From Algoriphagus sp. PAP.12 (GTDB lineage: Bacteria > Bacteroidota > Bacteroidia > Cytophagales > Cyclobacteriaceae): a stretch of 64,000 nt of DNA. Shown here piece after piece: positions 8,767 to 18,200 of the stretch; the stretch's first letter is position 1, and every line of letters starts with the position of its first letter. The position numbers were made by a program, and so were the translations under genes. Location of the stretch: assembly GCF_026652115.1 (NCBI RefSeq), contig NZ_JAPPSQ010000011.1, positions 102,358 through 166,357 on the forward strand, in the 5' to 3' direction. Under the pieces are notes generated by a model, which saw only the letters and a program-made list of their open reading frames with translations, was not told where the DNA came from and made no database searches.

Positions 8767-9483
8767 TTACTTCTTGTTCGATTTTTTATCGCTTTCTCCC
8801 AAACCTGACTTGGCGAATAAATCCGGCCTACGTTCTCGGGTTCGGCGAACCGATGCTTCAAATCTCCATTCATTTATTTTGGCTTCATGACCTGAAAGCA
8901 AAACCTCTGGGACTTCCATCCCTTGCCATTCGGCTGGTCTGGTATATACAGGAGGTGCTAGCAGATGATCTTGGAAGCTGTCTGTCAAAGCTGAGGTTTC
9001 GTCATTGAGTACTCCGGGAATCAGGCGAATGATTGCATCAGCCACTACAGCTGCTGCCAATTCTCCTCCGGAAAGCACAAAGTCTCCGATACTGATCTCT
9101 TTGGTGATATACCGCTGTCTGATTCGTTCATCCACTCCTTTATAATGACCACAAAGGATCAGGAGATTTTGATTCATCGAAAGCGCATTGGCCATGGGCT
9201 GGTCGAAGGTCTCACCATCAGGAGTCATATAGATGATTTCATCATATGTTCTTTCCTTCTGAAGAGTCTCGATACAAAGTGAAATCGGCTCGATCATCAT
9301 GACCATTCCGGCTCCACCTCCATAGGCATAATCATCCACTTGCTTTTGCTTGCCTGTGGCATAATCGCGTAAGTTGTGTACTCTGACTGTGGCAAGACCT
9401 TTCTCTTCGGCTCTTTTGAGAATCGAATGTGAAAAGGGGCCTTCCAATAATCCGGGTACTACGCTGATAATGTCAATGTGCAT
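8767..9483 (-). CDS. trmD: tRNA (guanine-N1-)-methyltransferase
   Basis: This 238-residue SPOUT-fold enzyme methylates G37 of tRNAs with a G at position 36, using S-adenosylmethionine, and prevents +1 frameshifting. Visible signatures are [14 protein letters not shown] (residues about 50-64), [12 protein letters not shown], and the trefoil-knot segment [13 protein letters not shown]. It starts 2 bases after the rimM stop and lies before rplS, the conserved bacterial order. The C-terminus has a short basic extension. Confidence 0.98.
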   Translation of the reverse strand: MHIDIISVVPGLLEGPFSHSILKRAEEKGLATVRVHNLRDYATGKQKQVDDYAYGGGAGMVMMIEPISLCIETLQKERTYDEIIYMTPDGETFDQPMANALSMNQNLLILCGHYKGVDERIRQRYITKEISIGDFVLSGGELAAAVVADAIIRLIPGVLNDETSALTDSFQDHLLAPPVYTRPAEWQGMEVPEVLLSGHEAKINEWRFEASVRRTRERRPDLFAKSGLGESDKKSNKK

Positions 9484-9485
9484 GC

Positions 9486-10016
9486 TCAGTCTTCCAAATA
9501 AATGTCAAGTAGGCCATCGGGTAACTGGCAGTAAACTTTTTTTGCTGCCTTATCCACCTTGGTGATGATTCCATCCTGAATAGGGATGAGAACTTCTTTG
9601 CCTTGGTGTTTTACTCCGAGGAGATCTTGGGTTTCCATATCATAGATGACTTCTACTGGACCTAAAAGGCCTTTGGATTCATCTTCTACTTCAAACCCAA
9701 TTAGTTCGTGGTAGTAATATTGATCCTCATTGAGCTCAGGAAGTGCAGTGAGAGGAAGGTAAACTTCCGACCCTACTAATCCTTCTACTTGCTCGAGAGA
9801 ATCCAGCTCTTCAAATTTTGCCAGTACTTTATTTCCCGGCTGAAGTACGAAGTGTTCCAAAAAGAAAGGAACCATTCGGCCTTTTTGATCTAAGAAGAGA
9901 TGCTCTAAGTCCTCGTATTCTTCTGGATAATCTACATCCAAGACGATGACTACTTCACCACGAAGTCCATGAACCTTGGTTACATAGCCCAATTGAAAGC
10001 ACTGCTCCTTGTTCAT
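9486..10016 (-). CDS. rimM: 16S rRNA processing protein RimM
   Basis: This 176-residue protein has an N-terminal RimM domain ([16 protein letters not shown], residues about 8-25) and a C-terminal PRC-barrel ([17 protein letters not shown] to about 170). RimM helps maturation of the 30S head and binds ribosomal protein S19. It lies between rpsP (15 bases upstream) and trmD (2 bases downstream) in the conserved operon. The protein is acidic, like other RimM proteins of this phylum. Confidence 0.96.
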   Translation of the reverse strand: MNKEQCFQLGYVTKVHGLRGEVVIVLDVDYPEEYEDLEHLFLDQKGRMVPFFLEHFVLQPGNKVLAKFEELDSLEQVEGLVGSEVYLPLTALPELNEDQYYYHELIGFEVEDESKGLLGPVEVIYDMETQDLLGVKHQGKEVLIPIQDGIITKVDKAAKKVYCQLPDGLLDIYLED

Positions 10017-10031
10017 GGGGAGAATTGATTA

Positions 10032-10595
10032 TTAAGCTTGTGCTTCGTCGCCTTCTGCGGAAGCTTCAGGAGCAGCCTCTTCTGGTGCATTTTCAGCAGC
10101 AGCTTCAGCTTCAGCGGCTGCAGCAGCAGCTTTAGCTTCATCTTCTCTTGCTTTGATAGCGTCCAAACGAGCCTGATTTTTAGCGGTCTCCGCATCCAAA
10201 GCTTTCTGACGAGCAGCTTCTTTAGCTTTACCGATAGATTCTACTTTACCAGCAATCTTAGTTTCTTTCTCTTGTAGCCATGCTTCAAACTTAGCATCAG
10301 CTTGTTCTTGAGTGATTGCACCTTTAACCACACCAATTTGAAGGTGTTTTTTCAGCATTACACCTCTGTAAGAAAGCATTGCTTTCACAGTGTCAGTAGG
10401 CTGAGCTCCGTTCAACAACCACTGTAGAGCACGCTCATTGTTGATGTTGATGGAAGCAGGGTTAGTGTTCGGATTGTAAGTTCCGATTTTCTCGATGAAG
10501 CGTCCATCTCGTGGAGCTCGTGCATCTGCGATAACCACGTCATAGATAGCCATTTTCTTTCTACCTCTACGTGCTAATCTGATTTTAACTGCCAT
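10032..10595 (-). CDS. rpsP: Small-subunit ribosomal protein S16 with long Ala/Glu-rich tail
   Basis: The first 80 residues are a standard bS16 ([33 protein letters not shown]). The protein then continues to 187 residues, about twice the usual bacterial length. The extension has a charged helical part rich in Lys, Ala and Glu (residues about 110-150) and an almost purely Ala/Glu tail. C-terminal extensions on S16 occur in other Bacteroidota. It is the first gene of the operon, with a good -7 box and a leader hairpin upstream. Confidence 0.96.
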   Translation of the reverse strand: MAVKIRLARRGRKKMAIYDVVIADARAPRDGRFIEKIGTYNPNTNPASININNERALQWLLNGAQPTDTVKAMLSYRGVMLKKHLQIGVVKGAITQEQADAKFEAWLQEKETKIAGKVESIGKAKEAARQKALDAETAKNQARLDAIKAREDEAKAAAAAAEAEAAAENAPEEAAPEASAEGDEAQA

Positions 10596-10617
10596 AATTT
10601 ATCTGTGTTTGTTAAGT

Positions 10618-10636
10618 GGATGGAACCCGTCCATCC
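10618..10636 (-). promoter_or_regulatory. Hairpin in the 5' leader of the rpsP operon
   Basis: GGATGGA (10618-10624) and TCCATCC (10630-10636) are perfect reverse complements around a 5-base loop. They lie between the -7 box and the rpsP start codon. A leader hairpin at this position could take part in autoregulation of the ribosomal operon; that is inference from position only. Confidence 0.4.
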
Positions 10637-10649
10637 TAAATTTGGAGTG

Positions 10650-10657
10650 CAAAGATA
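10650..10657 (-). promoter_or_regulatory. -7 box of the rpsP operon promoter
   Basis: On the - strand this reads TATCTTTG, an exact match to the Bacteroidota TAnnTTTG element, 55 bases upstream of the rpsP ATG. The predicted transcript begins a few bases further on and includes the GGATGGA hairpin. Confidence 0.6.
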
Positions 10658-10786
10658 GCTTAATTCCCTGTAATGCCATAAGTTGGCTGGAAATTATTTG
10701 CAGGAAAATGAGTATTTCCTTATTCTTGGGACCCTGATTTGATACAAATTTAAAGAAATTTGATTTTCTCGTGATTTTCAGGTTCT

Positions 10787-10858
10787 GGCCCCGTAGTTCA
10801 ATGGATAGAATAGAAGTTTCCTAAACTTTAGATCCAAGTTCGATTCTTGGCGGGGCTA
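10787..10858 (+). tRNA. tRNA-Arg (anticodon CCT)
   Basis: The cloverleaf can be drawn in full. The acceptor stem is GGCCCCG / CGGGGCT (first pair G-T). The D-arm is GTTC/GAAT, the anticodon stem GAAGT/ACTTT with loop TTCCTAA (anticodon CCT, reading AGG), and the T-arm CCAAG-TTCGATT-CTTGG. The discriminator base is A, and CCA is not encoded. It is a single gene pointing into the accessory region that follows. Confidence 0.93.
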
Positions 10859-11242
10859 CTTCTTAAGAAAAGGCCGAAAAATTGGATTTTTTAGTCTTTC
10901 TAAATGGTTGTTTTACAGTATGGATACTCTCTATTACTGAGTTTATCCAACTAGTTTCACAGATATCTCTTTCAAACAAATGGAATTTCCGATTCATGAT
11001 GTTATATCGGTCACAGGGATAGAATCTTTGGCGGTAAAGACGACTGAAAGAAAAGCAAATTTGGAAGGGATAATCAATGAACTCTCCTTTGACATTCCTG
11101 TTTATATTGATAATACGAATAAGCTTTTTATTGACCATGATATACTACAAGAAAGGAAATTTATTGGATTCAAGTGCGGAAGACTGTCCACACGGTAACA
11201 ATGGCCATGTGACTACCCTGAAAGGGCTAATAAAAAAAAGTA
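10859..11242. other. Gene-poor spacer after tRNA-Arg
   Basis: There is no convincing gene here. Two short overlapping frames exist (72 codons at 10980-11198 on + and 91 codons at 10863-11138 on -), neither resembling a known protein. No terminator, repeat of the tRNA 3' end, or integrase gene was seen. It may hold remnants of older insertions beside the tRNA. Confidence 0.4.
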
Positions 11243-12007
11243 ATGCCAATTAAACTCCAATACGTCTCCGACCTTCATTTAGAATTTCCTTTTAATAACG
11301 AATTCTTAAAGCGACATCCTTTGCCACCGGTAGGTGATATATTGGTTTTGGCTGGGGACATTGTTCCTTTTGCCGTAATTGATAGATATATTGATTTTTT
11401 CAGCTATGTGGCAGATAATTTTAAAACTACTTATTGGTTGCCCGGAAATCATGAATATTACCATTTTGATTTAGCTGAAAAAAGTGGGGTACTGCATGAA
11501 GCTATTCGCAGCAATGTATTTTTGGTGAACAATACATCTGTTATTTATGGAAATATAAAATTGATTTTTTCTACCCTTTGGAGTCACATCAGTACAGCCT
11601 ATCAATGGCAGATTGAACGGTGCCTAAATGATTTTCATCTAATTAAAAACAAAGGTCTTCGGTTTTCGGCTGAGGAATACAACCAGTTGCATGCAGAAAG
11701 TTTGGCATTGATTGAAAATGAACTAAGTGCACATCAGAATGTACAAAAAGCCGTTTTTACCCATCACTGCCCTACATTTCTCAACTATCCAGAGCAATAT
11801 AAAGGCGATATACTCAATGAAGCTTTTGCAGTGGAACTTCATGACCTTATAGAAACGTCCGGAATTGCCAGTTGGGTGTATGGACATCATCATAGCAATA
11901 CATCTGAGTTCATGATTGGCAATACCAAGCTCATTACCAATCAGATGGGTTATGTACAACGAAACGAGCATCAGCTTTTTGAACCCGGTAAAGTTTTTGA
12001 AATATGA
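11243..12007 (+). CDS. Calcineurin-like metallophosphoesterase
   Basis: This 254-residue cytoplasmic protein carries the metallophosphoesterase metal-ligand series in order: SDLHLEF (D-x-H, residue about 9), VLAGDIVPF (GD), LPGNHEYY (GNHE), THHCPT (H) and VYGHHHSN (GHxH). Members hydrolyse phosphomonoesters or phosphodiesters; the substrate here is unknown. It is alone on the + strand after the tRNA gene. The frame continues 43 codons past its stop to another stop near 12140, which probably has no meaning. Confidence 0.88.
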   Translation: MPIKLQYVSDLHLEFPFNNEFLKRHPLPPVGDILVLAGDIVPFAVIDRYIDFFSYVADNFKTTYWLPGNHEYYHFDLAEKSGVLHEAIRSNVFLVNNTSVIYGNIKLIFSTLWSHISTAYQWQIERCLNDFHLIKNKGLRFSAEEYNQLHAESLALIENELSAHQNVQKAVFTHHCPTFLNYPEQYKGDILNEAFAVELHDLIETSGIASWVYGHHHSNTSEFMIGNTKLITNQMGYVQRNEHQLFEPGKVFEI

Positions 12008-12318
12008 AAATTCAAGATAAAAAAGCTTAATCTTCACAATAAATCAATAAGATTTATCAGACATGATTTGTTTTATTACAAAGGCAGGTATGCTTTAGAT
12101 GTATGGAAATATTACCAGTTAACTTTGGTTGACATTACCAAATGACAGAACTGTGGTAAATCAGATTTTTTTTATACCTGAGAGTGAAGGATAGCAGAAT
12201 TGAACGAATTGAGATGGCACTAGATTAAATTTTAGGGAAATATATATGGGAAGAGGATTAGATTACGGGAGTGTTAGCTTAACTCTGGCCTTCCGTTGGG
12301 TTGGTACTCCGAATAAGT
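12008..12318. other. AT-rich spacer without recognisable gene
   Basis: This spacer lies between the convergent metallophosphoesterase and XRE genes. I see no RNA gene, repeat or clear terminator. A short stretch of uninterrupted frame directly after the metallophosphoesterase stop is not supported by a start codon or homology. Confidence 0.4.
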
Positions 12319-12705
12319 TTATTTTTGGTTTTGATTTTCAGTTTCTACAGCTACCACATCAAGGATCTTGTATTCAAATTTATTTTTAGCAAGTTCACCA
12401 TCCTTTTTTGGCAGAGGTAGTTTTTCGAGAATTATCTTAACAAGATCCTTCCTTACAATTCCTTTTGGGAGAACCTCACCTACATTTTTAAAACCTAATG
12501 CTTTAGCTATTAGAGGTAAATGACGAATATTATATTTGGCACTGTTGCCAAACATTTCAACTTTCCCTACAAATCCTGATGCTAACCCCATTTTTTGACT
12601 TAACTCTACTTGTGTTATGCCTTGATCTTCTCTGAGTTCTTTAACGTGAAGGATCAGCCGAAAATCCATCTCTGACATTTCTTGCTCAACTATTTTACTT
12701 GGCAT
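12319..12705 (-). CDS. XRE-family helix-turn-helix transcriptional regulator
   Basis: This 128-residue protein has an HTH_3 (Cro/C1-type) domain at about residues 15-75, with VKELREDQGITQVELSQKMGL giving the first helices and VGKVEMFGNSAKYNIRHLPLIAKALG the recognition helix and scaffold. The C-terminal 50 residues are charged and unrecognised. It stands alone, pointing away from the structured element at 12.8 kb. It may be a regulator left from a mobile element or an antitoxin-like repressor; no partner toxin is adjacent. Confidence 0.8.
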   Translation of the reverse strand: MPSKIVEQEMSEMDFRLILHVKELREDQGITQVELSQKMGLASGFVGKVEMFGNSAKYNIRHLPLIAKALGFKNVGEVLPKGIVRKDLVKIILEKLPLPKKDGELAKNKFEYKILDVVAVETENQNQK

Positions 12706-12805
12706 AGAAGTTTTTTATGCCAAGGGACATTAAATTCAATATAAAATCACCTCCATATATGGAAGTGTAAAATAAATGCTTATATTTAAATCAATTAAAA
12801 TATCA

Positions 12806-12821
12806 GCGGCATTTATGCCGC
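12806..12821. repeat. GC-rich hairpin upstream of the structured element
   Basis: GCGGCA (12806-12811) and TGCCGC (12816-12821) pair perfectly around a TTTA loop. On the - strand it is followed by an A/T-rich run, so it could terminate leftward transcription. On the + strand it would be the first stem of the RNA proposed at 12843-13043. Confidence 0.55.
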
Positions 12822-12842
12822 GCCGAGTATTACGATTCTCTC

Positions 12843-13043
12843 GTACAAAAACCGCCAGTATTGACCACGAGAGGATGTGATGACTCGCCCTGTTCTGGAC
12901 TTAAAGTTTCTTTTGATATCTTTGAGTACAGTAGGGCGGGCTTTGCATCAGTCTTTAGTGGTCAACTTTCCGAAAGGATGCGGGTTACCTGGCGGTTTCC
13001 TGTACTAAAGCAGTAAGGCTCGCCCTATTTTATGGCGATTTTT
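12843..13043 (+). ncRNA. Candidate structured non-coding RNA ending in an intrinsic terminator
   Basis: The segment folds almost end to end into one long interrupted hairpin. The pairs are GTACA (12843) with TGTAC (13001), AAACCGCCAG (12849) with CTGGCGGTTT (12989), TTGACCAC (12861) with GTGGTCAA (12958), TGATG (12878) with CATCA (12946), CTCGCCCT (12884) with AGGGCGGG (12933), and ACTTAAAG (12899) with CTTTGAGT (12920, one G-U). A 13-base apical loop remains. A TCGCC/GGCGA hairpin with five T follows (13020-13043), so the + strand is the likely sense. The long rod with a 3'-side bulge recalls 6S RNA, but I could not match a conserved family sequence. No reverse transcriptase or transposase is adjacent. 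Confidence 0.5.
13020..13043 (+). terminator. Intrinsic terminator at the end of the candidate RNA
   Basis: TCGCC (13020-13024) pairs with GGCGA (13034-13038) around a 9-base loop and is followed directly by TTTTT. It lies 15 bases after the long hairpin and no protein gene ends nearby, which supports a non-coding transcript upstream. Confidence 0.6.
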
Positions 13044-13517
13044 ACAATAGAGACTCGTTTTACCATTTTTCATTACTAATGAAAACGAGCATGATTGATT
13101 TACTTCCTTTTCTGTTGCAGACAGTAGCCTGTAGGATCCGCAGGTTGGGAGGGTATGCTTTGCTGGTAAGCGGGTCATTTAGTTCTTTACCTATTTATTG
13201 TAAATTATTACCAATGGTACATGGGATCACTGCGATAGATCGTCTGTATCCTATCAAACCTAAGCAGCCTGTTTGAGGCTTAACCCTTTTTTTACCCTGA
13301 TTGATTCTGTAGATTTTTTGTATTCATCTGCGGGACTATCAAACCTAATCAGGGGCGAATCGGAGTATGAATCTGTTTCCGCCATGGAGAATTCAGATTT
13401 CCTCTCTGATTAATTCTAACCAATCCTTTCACATTTTACAAAGCCCCTAGGGCTTGCTGGGAGAAGTCTGCCTTGTAAGTATTGCTTCTGGTGGTGACCC
13501 TTGGGCATTTCAAGCAT
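13044..13517. other. Leader region upstream of the TlpA-SusC-SusD operon
   Basis: There is no supported gene here. A hairpin CTCGTTTT / AAAACGAG occurs at about 13054-13089, and a near palindrome AAGCCC-CTA-GGGCTT lies at 13441-13455, about 60 bases before the first start codon. An open frame of 65 codons at 13079-13276 has no protein-like character. The operon promoter should lie here but I cannot place a convincing -7 box. Confidence 0.4.
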
Positions 13518-15245
13518 ATGAAAAAATTACTACTACTATGCTTACTGGGAGGGGTATGCCTTTTCAGTAATGAACTAAGTGCACAAAATATAGTTGCTGA
13601 TCCACCCGGGACGAACTTTCTTCATAGGTTCATGTCCCTTCGGGGCGGGGAGACCCGCTCCGACCTATTCTCTAAGGGATTTAGTTTAATTGATGATTCT
13701 ATTTCTCTAGGGCAGGAGGGCGATAGTCCTTCTGCCCGCATGGGGAAGGCCGCTCCGGTGCTGATCTATGGGGAGTTTATGGGGATGATTCCGGATAAGG
13801 AAGTCTATCTGTACACCTGGCCCAGGTATACCGGAAATGGATTTATCTATCAGGAATCCACCAAACAAGAAGTTTCCCTGGACAGACCTACCCTTCAGCG
13901 GGGAGGAGCAGGAGAAGTTCGGAGAATATTTAACGCAAGCAGTCCGTCCTATATGGATCCCTTTTATTTTTTACTAAGGGATGAAGACACCCGGCTTACT
14001 TCTCACTTTCTGGCCTTTCCCGGAGATTCCCTGATGTTGAGATGGTATAGGTTTACGAACAGGGTTTCCTTTTCGGGGCCTCAGGCTAAACAGTTTGAAT
14101 TACAGCATGTATTGGCTGGTTTAACGGCCAGTTCGAAATACACGACCGCCCAGAACATCATCGTCAAGGACAGAGAGAAATTCCTGGCAGAATATAACCC
14201 AAAGGGAGAGTTGGAAGCTGCCAAAAAGCAGTTGGGACGCCATCTTGAGGTGGTAGTTATGGGCAAGGAAGAACTTGACCTGTTAGAGCATAGTATGGGC
14301 GACAGGGAATTTGCTGATCAGGTGGAAAGGATGGTAGAGGCCTACCGGGAAGATATCCCTGCCACCCGGCTTGCCCTGATACAGACAGATGTGCTGAGCA
14401 ATCATTATGCGTTACAGGCAGAGTCCCTGAGCCGTTTATTGATCCGGTTTCCGGAATGGTTAAAGGAAGCAGAAACAGCAGGTAGAATTACCGATATGTT
14501 GACGGACTTGGATCAGAAACTCAAGTCCAAAACTGTTCCGCAAGCCTTGGTTACTTCCGGGTATATCGAGTTTTGGTACCACTATTCAGAAGCTTCAGCC
14601 AGTGCTGCGGGGATCGATTTTTTTGATTGGATCGTCTCCCAGGAAGCTGGACTTCCAAGGGATGTTCTCTTTGAGAATTATCTACTGAGGAAAGAGCGCA
14701 GACTTCCGGATTTTGATGAAAAGTTGGGACTCATTGCCATTGAAGTCAAAGATCCGGTCATTAAAGCCCGGATTCTGGGAATTCAGGCCAATAAATCCGC
14801 AGGGGCCACTATTTCCTCTTCCCCCTTACTTAACTCGGAGGGAAACCCAATCAGTCTGACCGATTATCCGGATCAGGTAATGCTGCTGGAATTTTGGGCT
14901 CCGGGCTGTGGTGCCAGCAAGACTTTTTATGAAAAGATAATGAAAGGGCTCCATGAAAGATTTCAGGGAGAAGAACGGTTGCAACTGGTATCCATCGGAG
15001 TGGATGTGCCTGAAGGAACACTGGACAGCTTCCTGGGAGAATACTACAGCGATTCCGGGATCAACCTGCAGGCCGAAGACACCACTCCTCCGCTATTGAC
15101 CCAGTTGGGAATCAGAAGCTATCCCTCCTTTGTCCTGGTCGGAAGAGATTCCCGCCTGTTGAAAGTTTCAGGCTTTCCGGACAATGATCCCAAAGCGTGG
15201 GTCAAGCTGTTGGAGGAAACTTTAAATAATGAATTCAAAGACTAA
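13518..15245 (+). CDS. TlpA-like thioredoxin-fold protein with monothiol CGAS site
   Basis: This 575-residue exported protein starts at the ATG at 13518, which gives a clean signal peptide (MKKLLLLCLLGG to LSAQ). About 420 residues form an unrecognised helical region typical of long Bacteroidota TlpA-family proteins. The C-terminal 140 residues are thioredoxin-like (VMLLEFWAPGCGAS, then YPSFVLVGRD with the cis-Pro). The active site is CGAS instead of CxxC, so the resolving cysteine is missing. Its last 17 bases overlap an upstream in-frame ATG of susC; the preferred susC start is 16 bases after its stop. It is the first gene of the SusCD operon, probably acting on thiols in the periplasm. Confidence 0.8.
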   Translation: MKKLLLLCLLGGVCLFSNELSAQNIVADPPGTNFLHRFMSLRGGETRSDLFSKGFSLIDDSISLGQEGDSPSARMGKAAPVLIYGEFMGMIPDKEVYLYTWPRYTGNGFIYQESTKQEVSLDRPTLQRGGAGEVRRIFNASSPSYMDPFYFLLRDEDTRLTSHFLAFPGDSLMLRWYRFTNRVSFSGPQAKQFELQHVLAGLTASSKYTTAQNIIVKDREKFLAEYNPKGELEAAKKQLGRHLEVVVMGKEELDLLEHSMGDREFADQVERMVEAYREDIPATRLALIQTDVLSNHYALQAESLSRLLIRFPEWLKEAETAGRITDMLTDLDQKLKSKTVPQALVTSGYIEFWYHYSEASASAAGIDFFDWIVSQEAGLPRDVLFENYLLRKERRLPDFDEKLGLIAIEVKDPVIKARILGIQANKSAGATISSSPLLNSEGNPISLTDYPDQVMLLEFWAPGCGASKTFYEKIMKGLHERFQGEERLQLVSIGVDVPEGTLDSFLGEYYSDSGINLQAEDTTPPLLTQLGIRSYPSFVLVGRDSRLLKVSGFPDNDPKAWVKLLEETLNNEFKD

Positions 15246-15261
15246 ACTGGAAGAGATTAAC

Positions 15262-18200
15262 ATGAAAAAATATCTGAATAAACTTGTATTGAGTATCCTG
15301 GTACAGCTTTTTGTTGGAGGATTGTATGCCCAAGAAGGAAAGCCCGTTTCAGGAGAAGTGAAGTCAGCAGCAGACAGACAGGCACTTCCCGGAGCCAATG
15401 TCCTGATCAAAGGAACTGTTCAGGGGACCGTAACAGATGCCGAGGGAAAATTCTCGCTATCCGTAGCTTCCGACAGCATAACACTGGTGGTTTCCTATCT
15501 GGGATTCATCAATCAGGAAAAGGTAGTGGCATCCGGGTCTGCCAGTCCCTTAATTTTCTATCTGGAACCAGACCAGGTGATCTTGGGAGAAGTAGAGGTG
15601 CTGTCCACCGGCTATCAGGAGTTGCCCCGAGAGCGTGCCAGCGGATCATTTGTTCAGCTGGGGCAGGAAATGGTGGACAGAAGAGTCAGTACGAATATCC
15701 TGGACCGCCTACAGGATATCACCCCGGGTCTGATCTTTAACCGCAGCGTTGAAAGTCAGGATCCCATCAGTATCCGGGGGCGGAGCACCATTTTTGCCAA
15801 TACCATGCCTTTGGTCATTGTGGATAACTTCCCTTATGATGGACCCTTGGAAAACATCAATCCCAATGATGTGGCATCCTTCACCATCCTTCGGGATGCA
15901 GCAGCAGCTTCCATCTGGGGAGCAAGAGCAGGGAATGGAGTGATTGTCATTACCACCAAAAAAGGAACAGCAGGCCAGACTCCCCAGGTGAGCTTTAATT
16001 CCAATGTTATCCTCAGTGAAAAGCCTGATCTGTTTTATGCGCCCAGAATGGAAAATACTGATTTTGTGGAGGTCGAACGGATGCTCTTTGACAGAGGGTA
16101 TTACCTGAACAGCGAAAACTCCAACAGTAAGACGGCACTTTCCCCTGTGGTGGAAACACTAATTGCAGAAAGGGACGGAATCATTACTCCCGAGGAAGCA
16201 GAAAGGCGTATCACAGGATATAAAGGCCATGATGTCAGGAATGAGCTTCAGGCATTGTATTACCGTCCCAGAGCGAGCCAACAATATTCACTGGGAGTAA
16301 CAGGAGGGGGTGCCAGAAATACCTATTCCATTTCTGCTGGATACGACCGGACTGATGAAAGTATCGTCGGAAATTCCCGGGAAAGGGTGACGCTCAACGC
16401 CAAGAACTCCTGGCGATTCATCAAGGATAAGCTGCAGGCCAATCTGGGAATGTATTTCGCAGGATCCGGAGTCTCCACTGGAACGGCTCTTCCGTCTCCC
16501 TATTCCTATGATTACCTGCAGGATGCCGCAGGAAATCCCTTGCCGATTACCCGGGGATACAGCAGAAGATATATTGAAGGAGAGCTGCCACTTGGTCTTT
16601 TGGATTGGAACTACATTCCTTTAAATGAAATAGGTAAGATGCAGAATACCACCCGGGCTTCAGATTTACGGGTCAATGTGGGACTGTCCTATCAGATCCT
16701 TCCGGACCTGAAGGCGAGCCTGTCCCACCAGTATTGGCAGAATAACAGTACGCAGCAGAATTATCAGCTTCCAGATAGCTACTTTGTCAGGGACTTGGTG
16801 AACCAGTTTTCAGTGCTGGAGGAGGATGGAAGCATCACCCGAAACATTCCCGAAGGAGGGATAGAGGATCGGGTGTCTAATTATGGATACAGCCATAATT
16901 TTAGAGCCCAGTTGAATTATCAGAAGAGTTTTGGTAAAAATGAACTGAACATCCTGGGCGGTTTTGAGTCCAAGTCCCTCCGAAGGGAGGGGAGTGCTAC
17001 CCGTTTTTACGGCTACGAAGAGGAATTGGGAATCAGCAGACAGGTGGATTACATTACCCGTTTCAGACGTTTTTACAATAATTCACTGGCCAATATCCCA
17101 TCAGTAGATGGACATAACGGGACAGTCGACAATTTCCTGTCGGGGTATTTTAATTCCTCCTTTACCCTGGACAAAAAACTGGTTCTGAATGCCAGTATCC
17201 GCAAAGACGCCTCTAATTTATTTGGAGTACGGACCAATCAAAAAGGAGTACCGTTGTGGTCAGCAGGAGCCTCCTGGGTGATCAGTGAGGAAGGGTTTGT
17301 TTCAGGATGGAACCTTCCCTTTCTAAGGTTGAGATCTACCTATGGCTATAATGGCAATGTGGACCGGTCCGTCAGTGCCTTCACTACCGCCCAATACATT
17401 GCAGGGGGACCCTTCTCCCTGATACCGAGTTTACCTTATGCAGTCATCACTTCTCCACCGAATCCGGATCTGAGATGGGAGAAAATAGGGATTCTGAACT
17501 TTGGTCTGGATGTGGAGACCACTGACGGAAGAATTCGTTCCAGCCTGGAATATTATGTCAAAAAAGGAGAAGACCTGCTGGGGGATTTTCCGGTCGCAGC
17601 ATCCAACGGACTGAGGCAGTTTCGGGGGAACTTTGCCAATACGCTGACCAAAGGGTTTGATTTTGAAATCTCCACCCTGAATACCCAAGGGGCAATCCGA
17701 TGGGATACCAGGCTGTTTGTAAGTTATGTCAATGAGAAAGTCACCGAATATGAACGGGAGTTTGGCGTAAATTCAGCTTTGCTGGGAGGCATAGGAGCAA
17801 TTCCATTGCCAGGGAAGCCTCTCTTTTCAATTTTGAGTATTCCATTTGCGGGCTTGGACCCAACTAACGGCAACCCTTTGGGTTATATGGATGGGGAGCC
17901 GTCCGATGATTACTCGGCCATTCTGGGGTCCCTGAAGACTTCGGACCTTCGCTACCACGGCCCTTCCAGACCTACGGTATTCGGTTCTATTACCAATAAT
18001 GTTGGATGGAGAGGTTTTTCCCTTTCAGTGAATATTACTTATAGACTGGGCTATTACTACAGAAGACAAACCGTCAATTACGGGGACTTGCTGACCGGGA
18101 GAATCAGTCATTCCGATTATGCGGAGCGATGGACAGAACCCGGAGATGAGTTGGTGACCGATGTGCCTTCCATGCCGGAGATCAATAACGGCAACAGAAA

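Noticed and set aside
10863..11198. Two overlapping short frames after the tRNA gene (+ 72 codons and - 91 codons)
   Set aside because: No protein-like motifs, no partner gene, and the two frames exclude each other.
12008..12142. Continuation of the metallophosphoesterase frame past its stop
   Set aside because: No start codon or homology; the metallophosphoesterase already has its full set of motifs before the stop.
12800..13045. Retron or group II intron RNA
   Set aside because: The fold has paired ends, but no reverse transcriptase gene is in the window and no conserved intron domain V was recognised.
13079..13276. 65-codon frame before the TlpA-like gene
   Set aside because: Composition is not protein-like, and it overlaps hairpins in a leader region.
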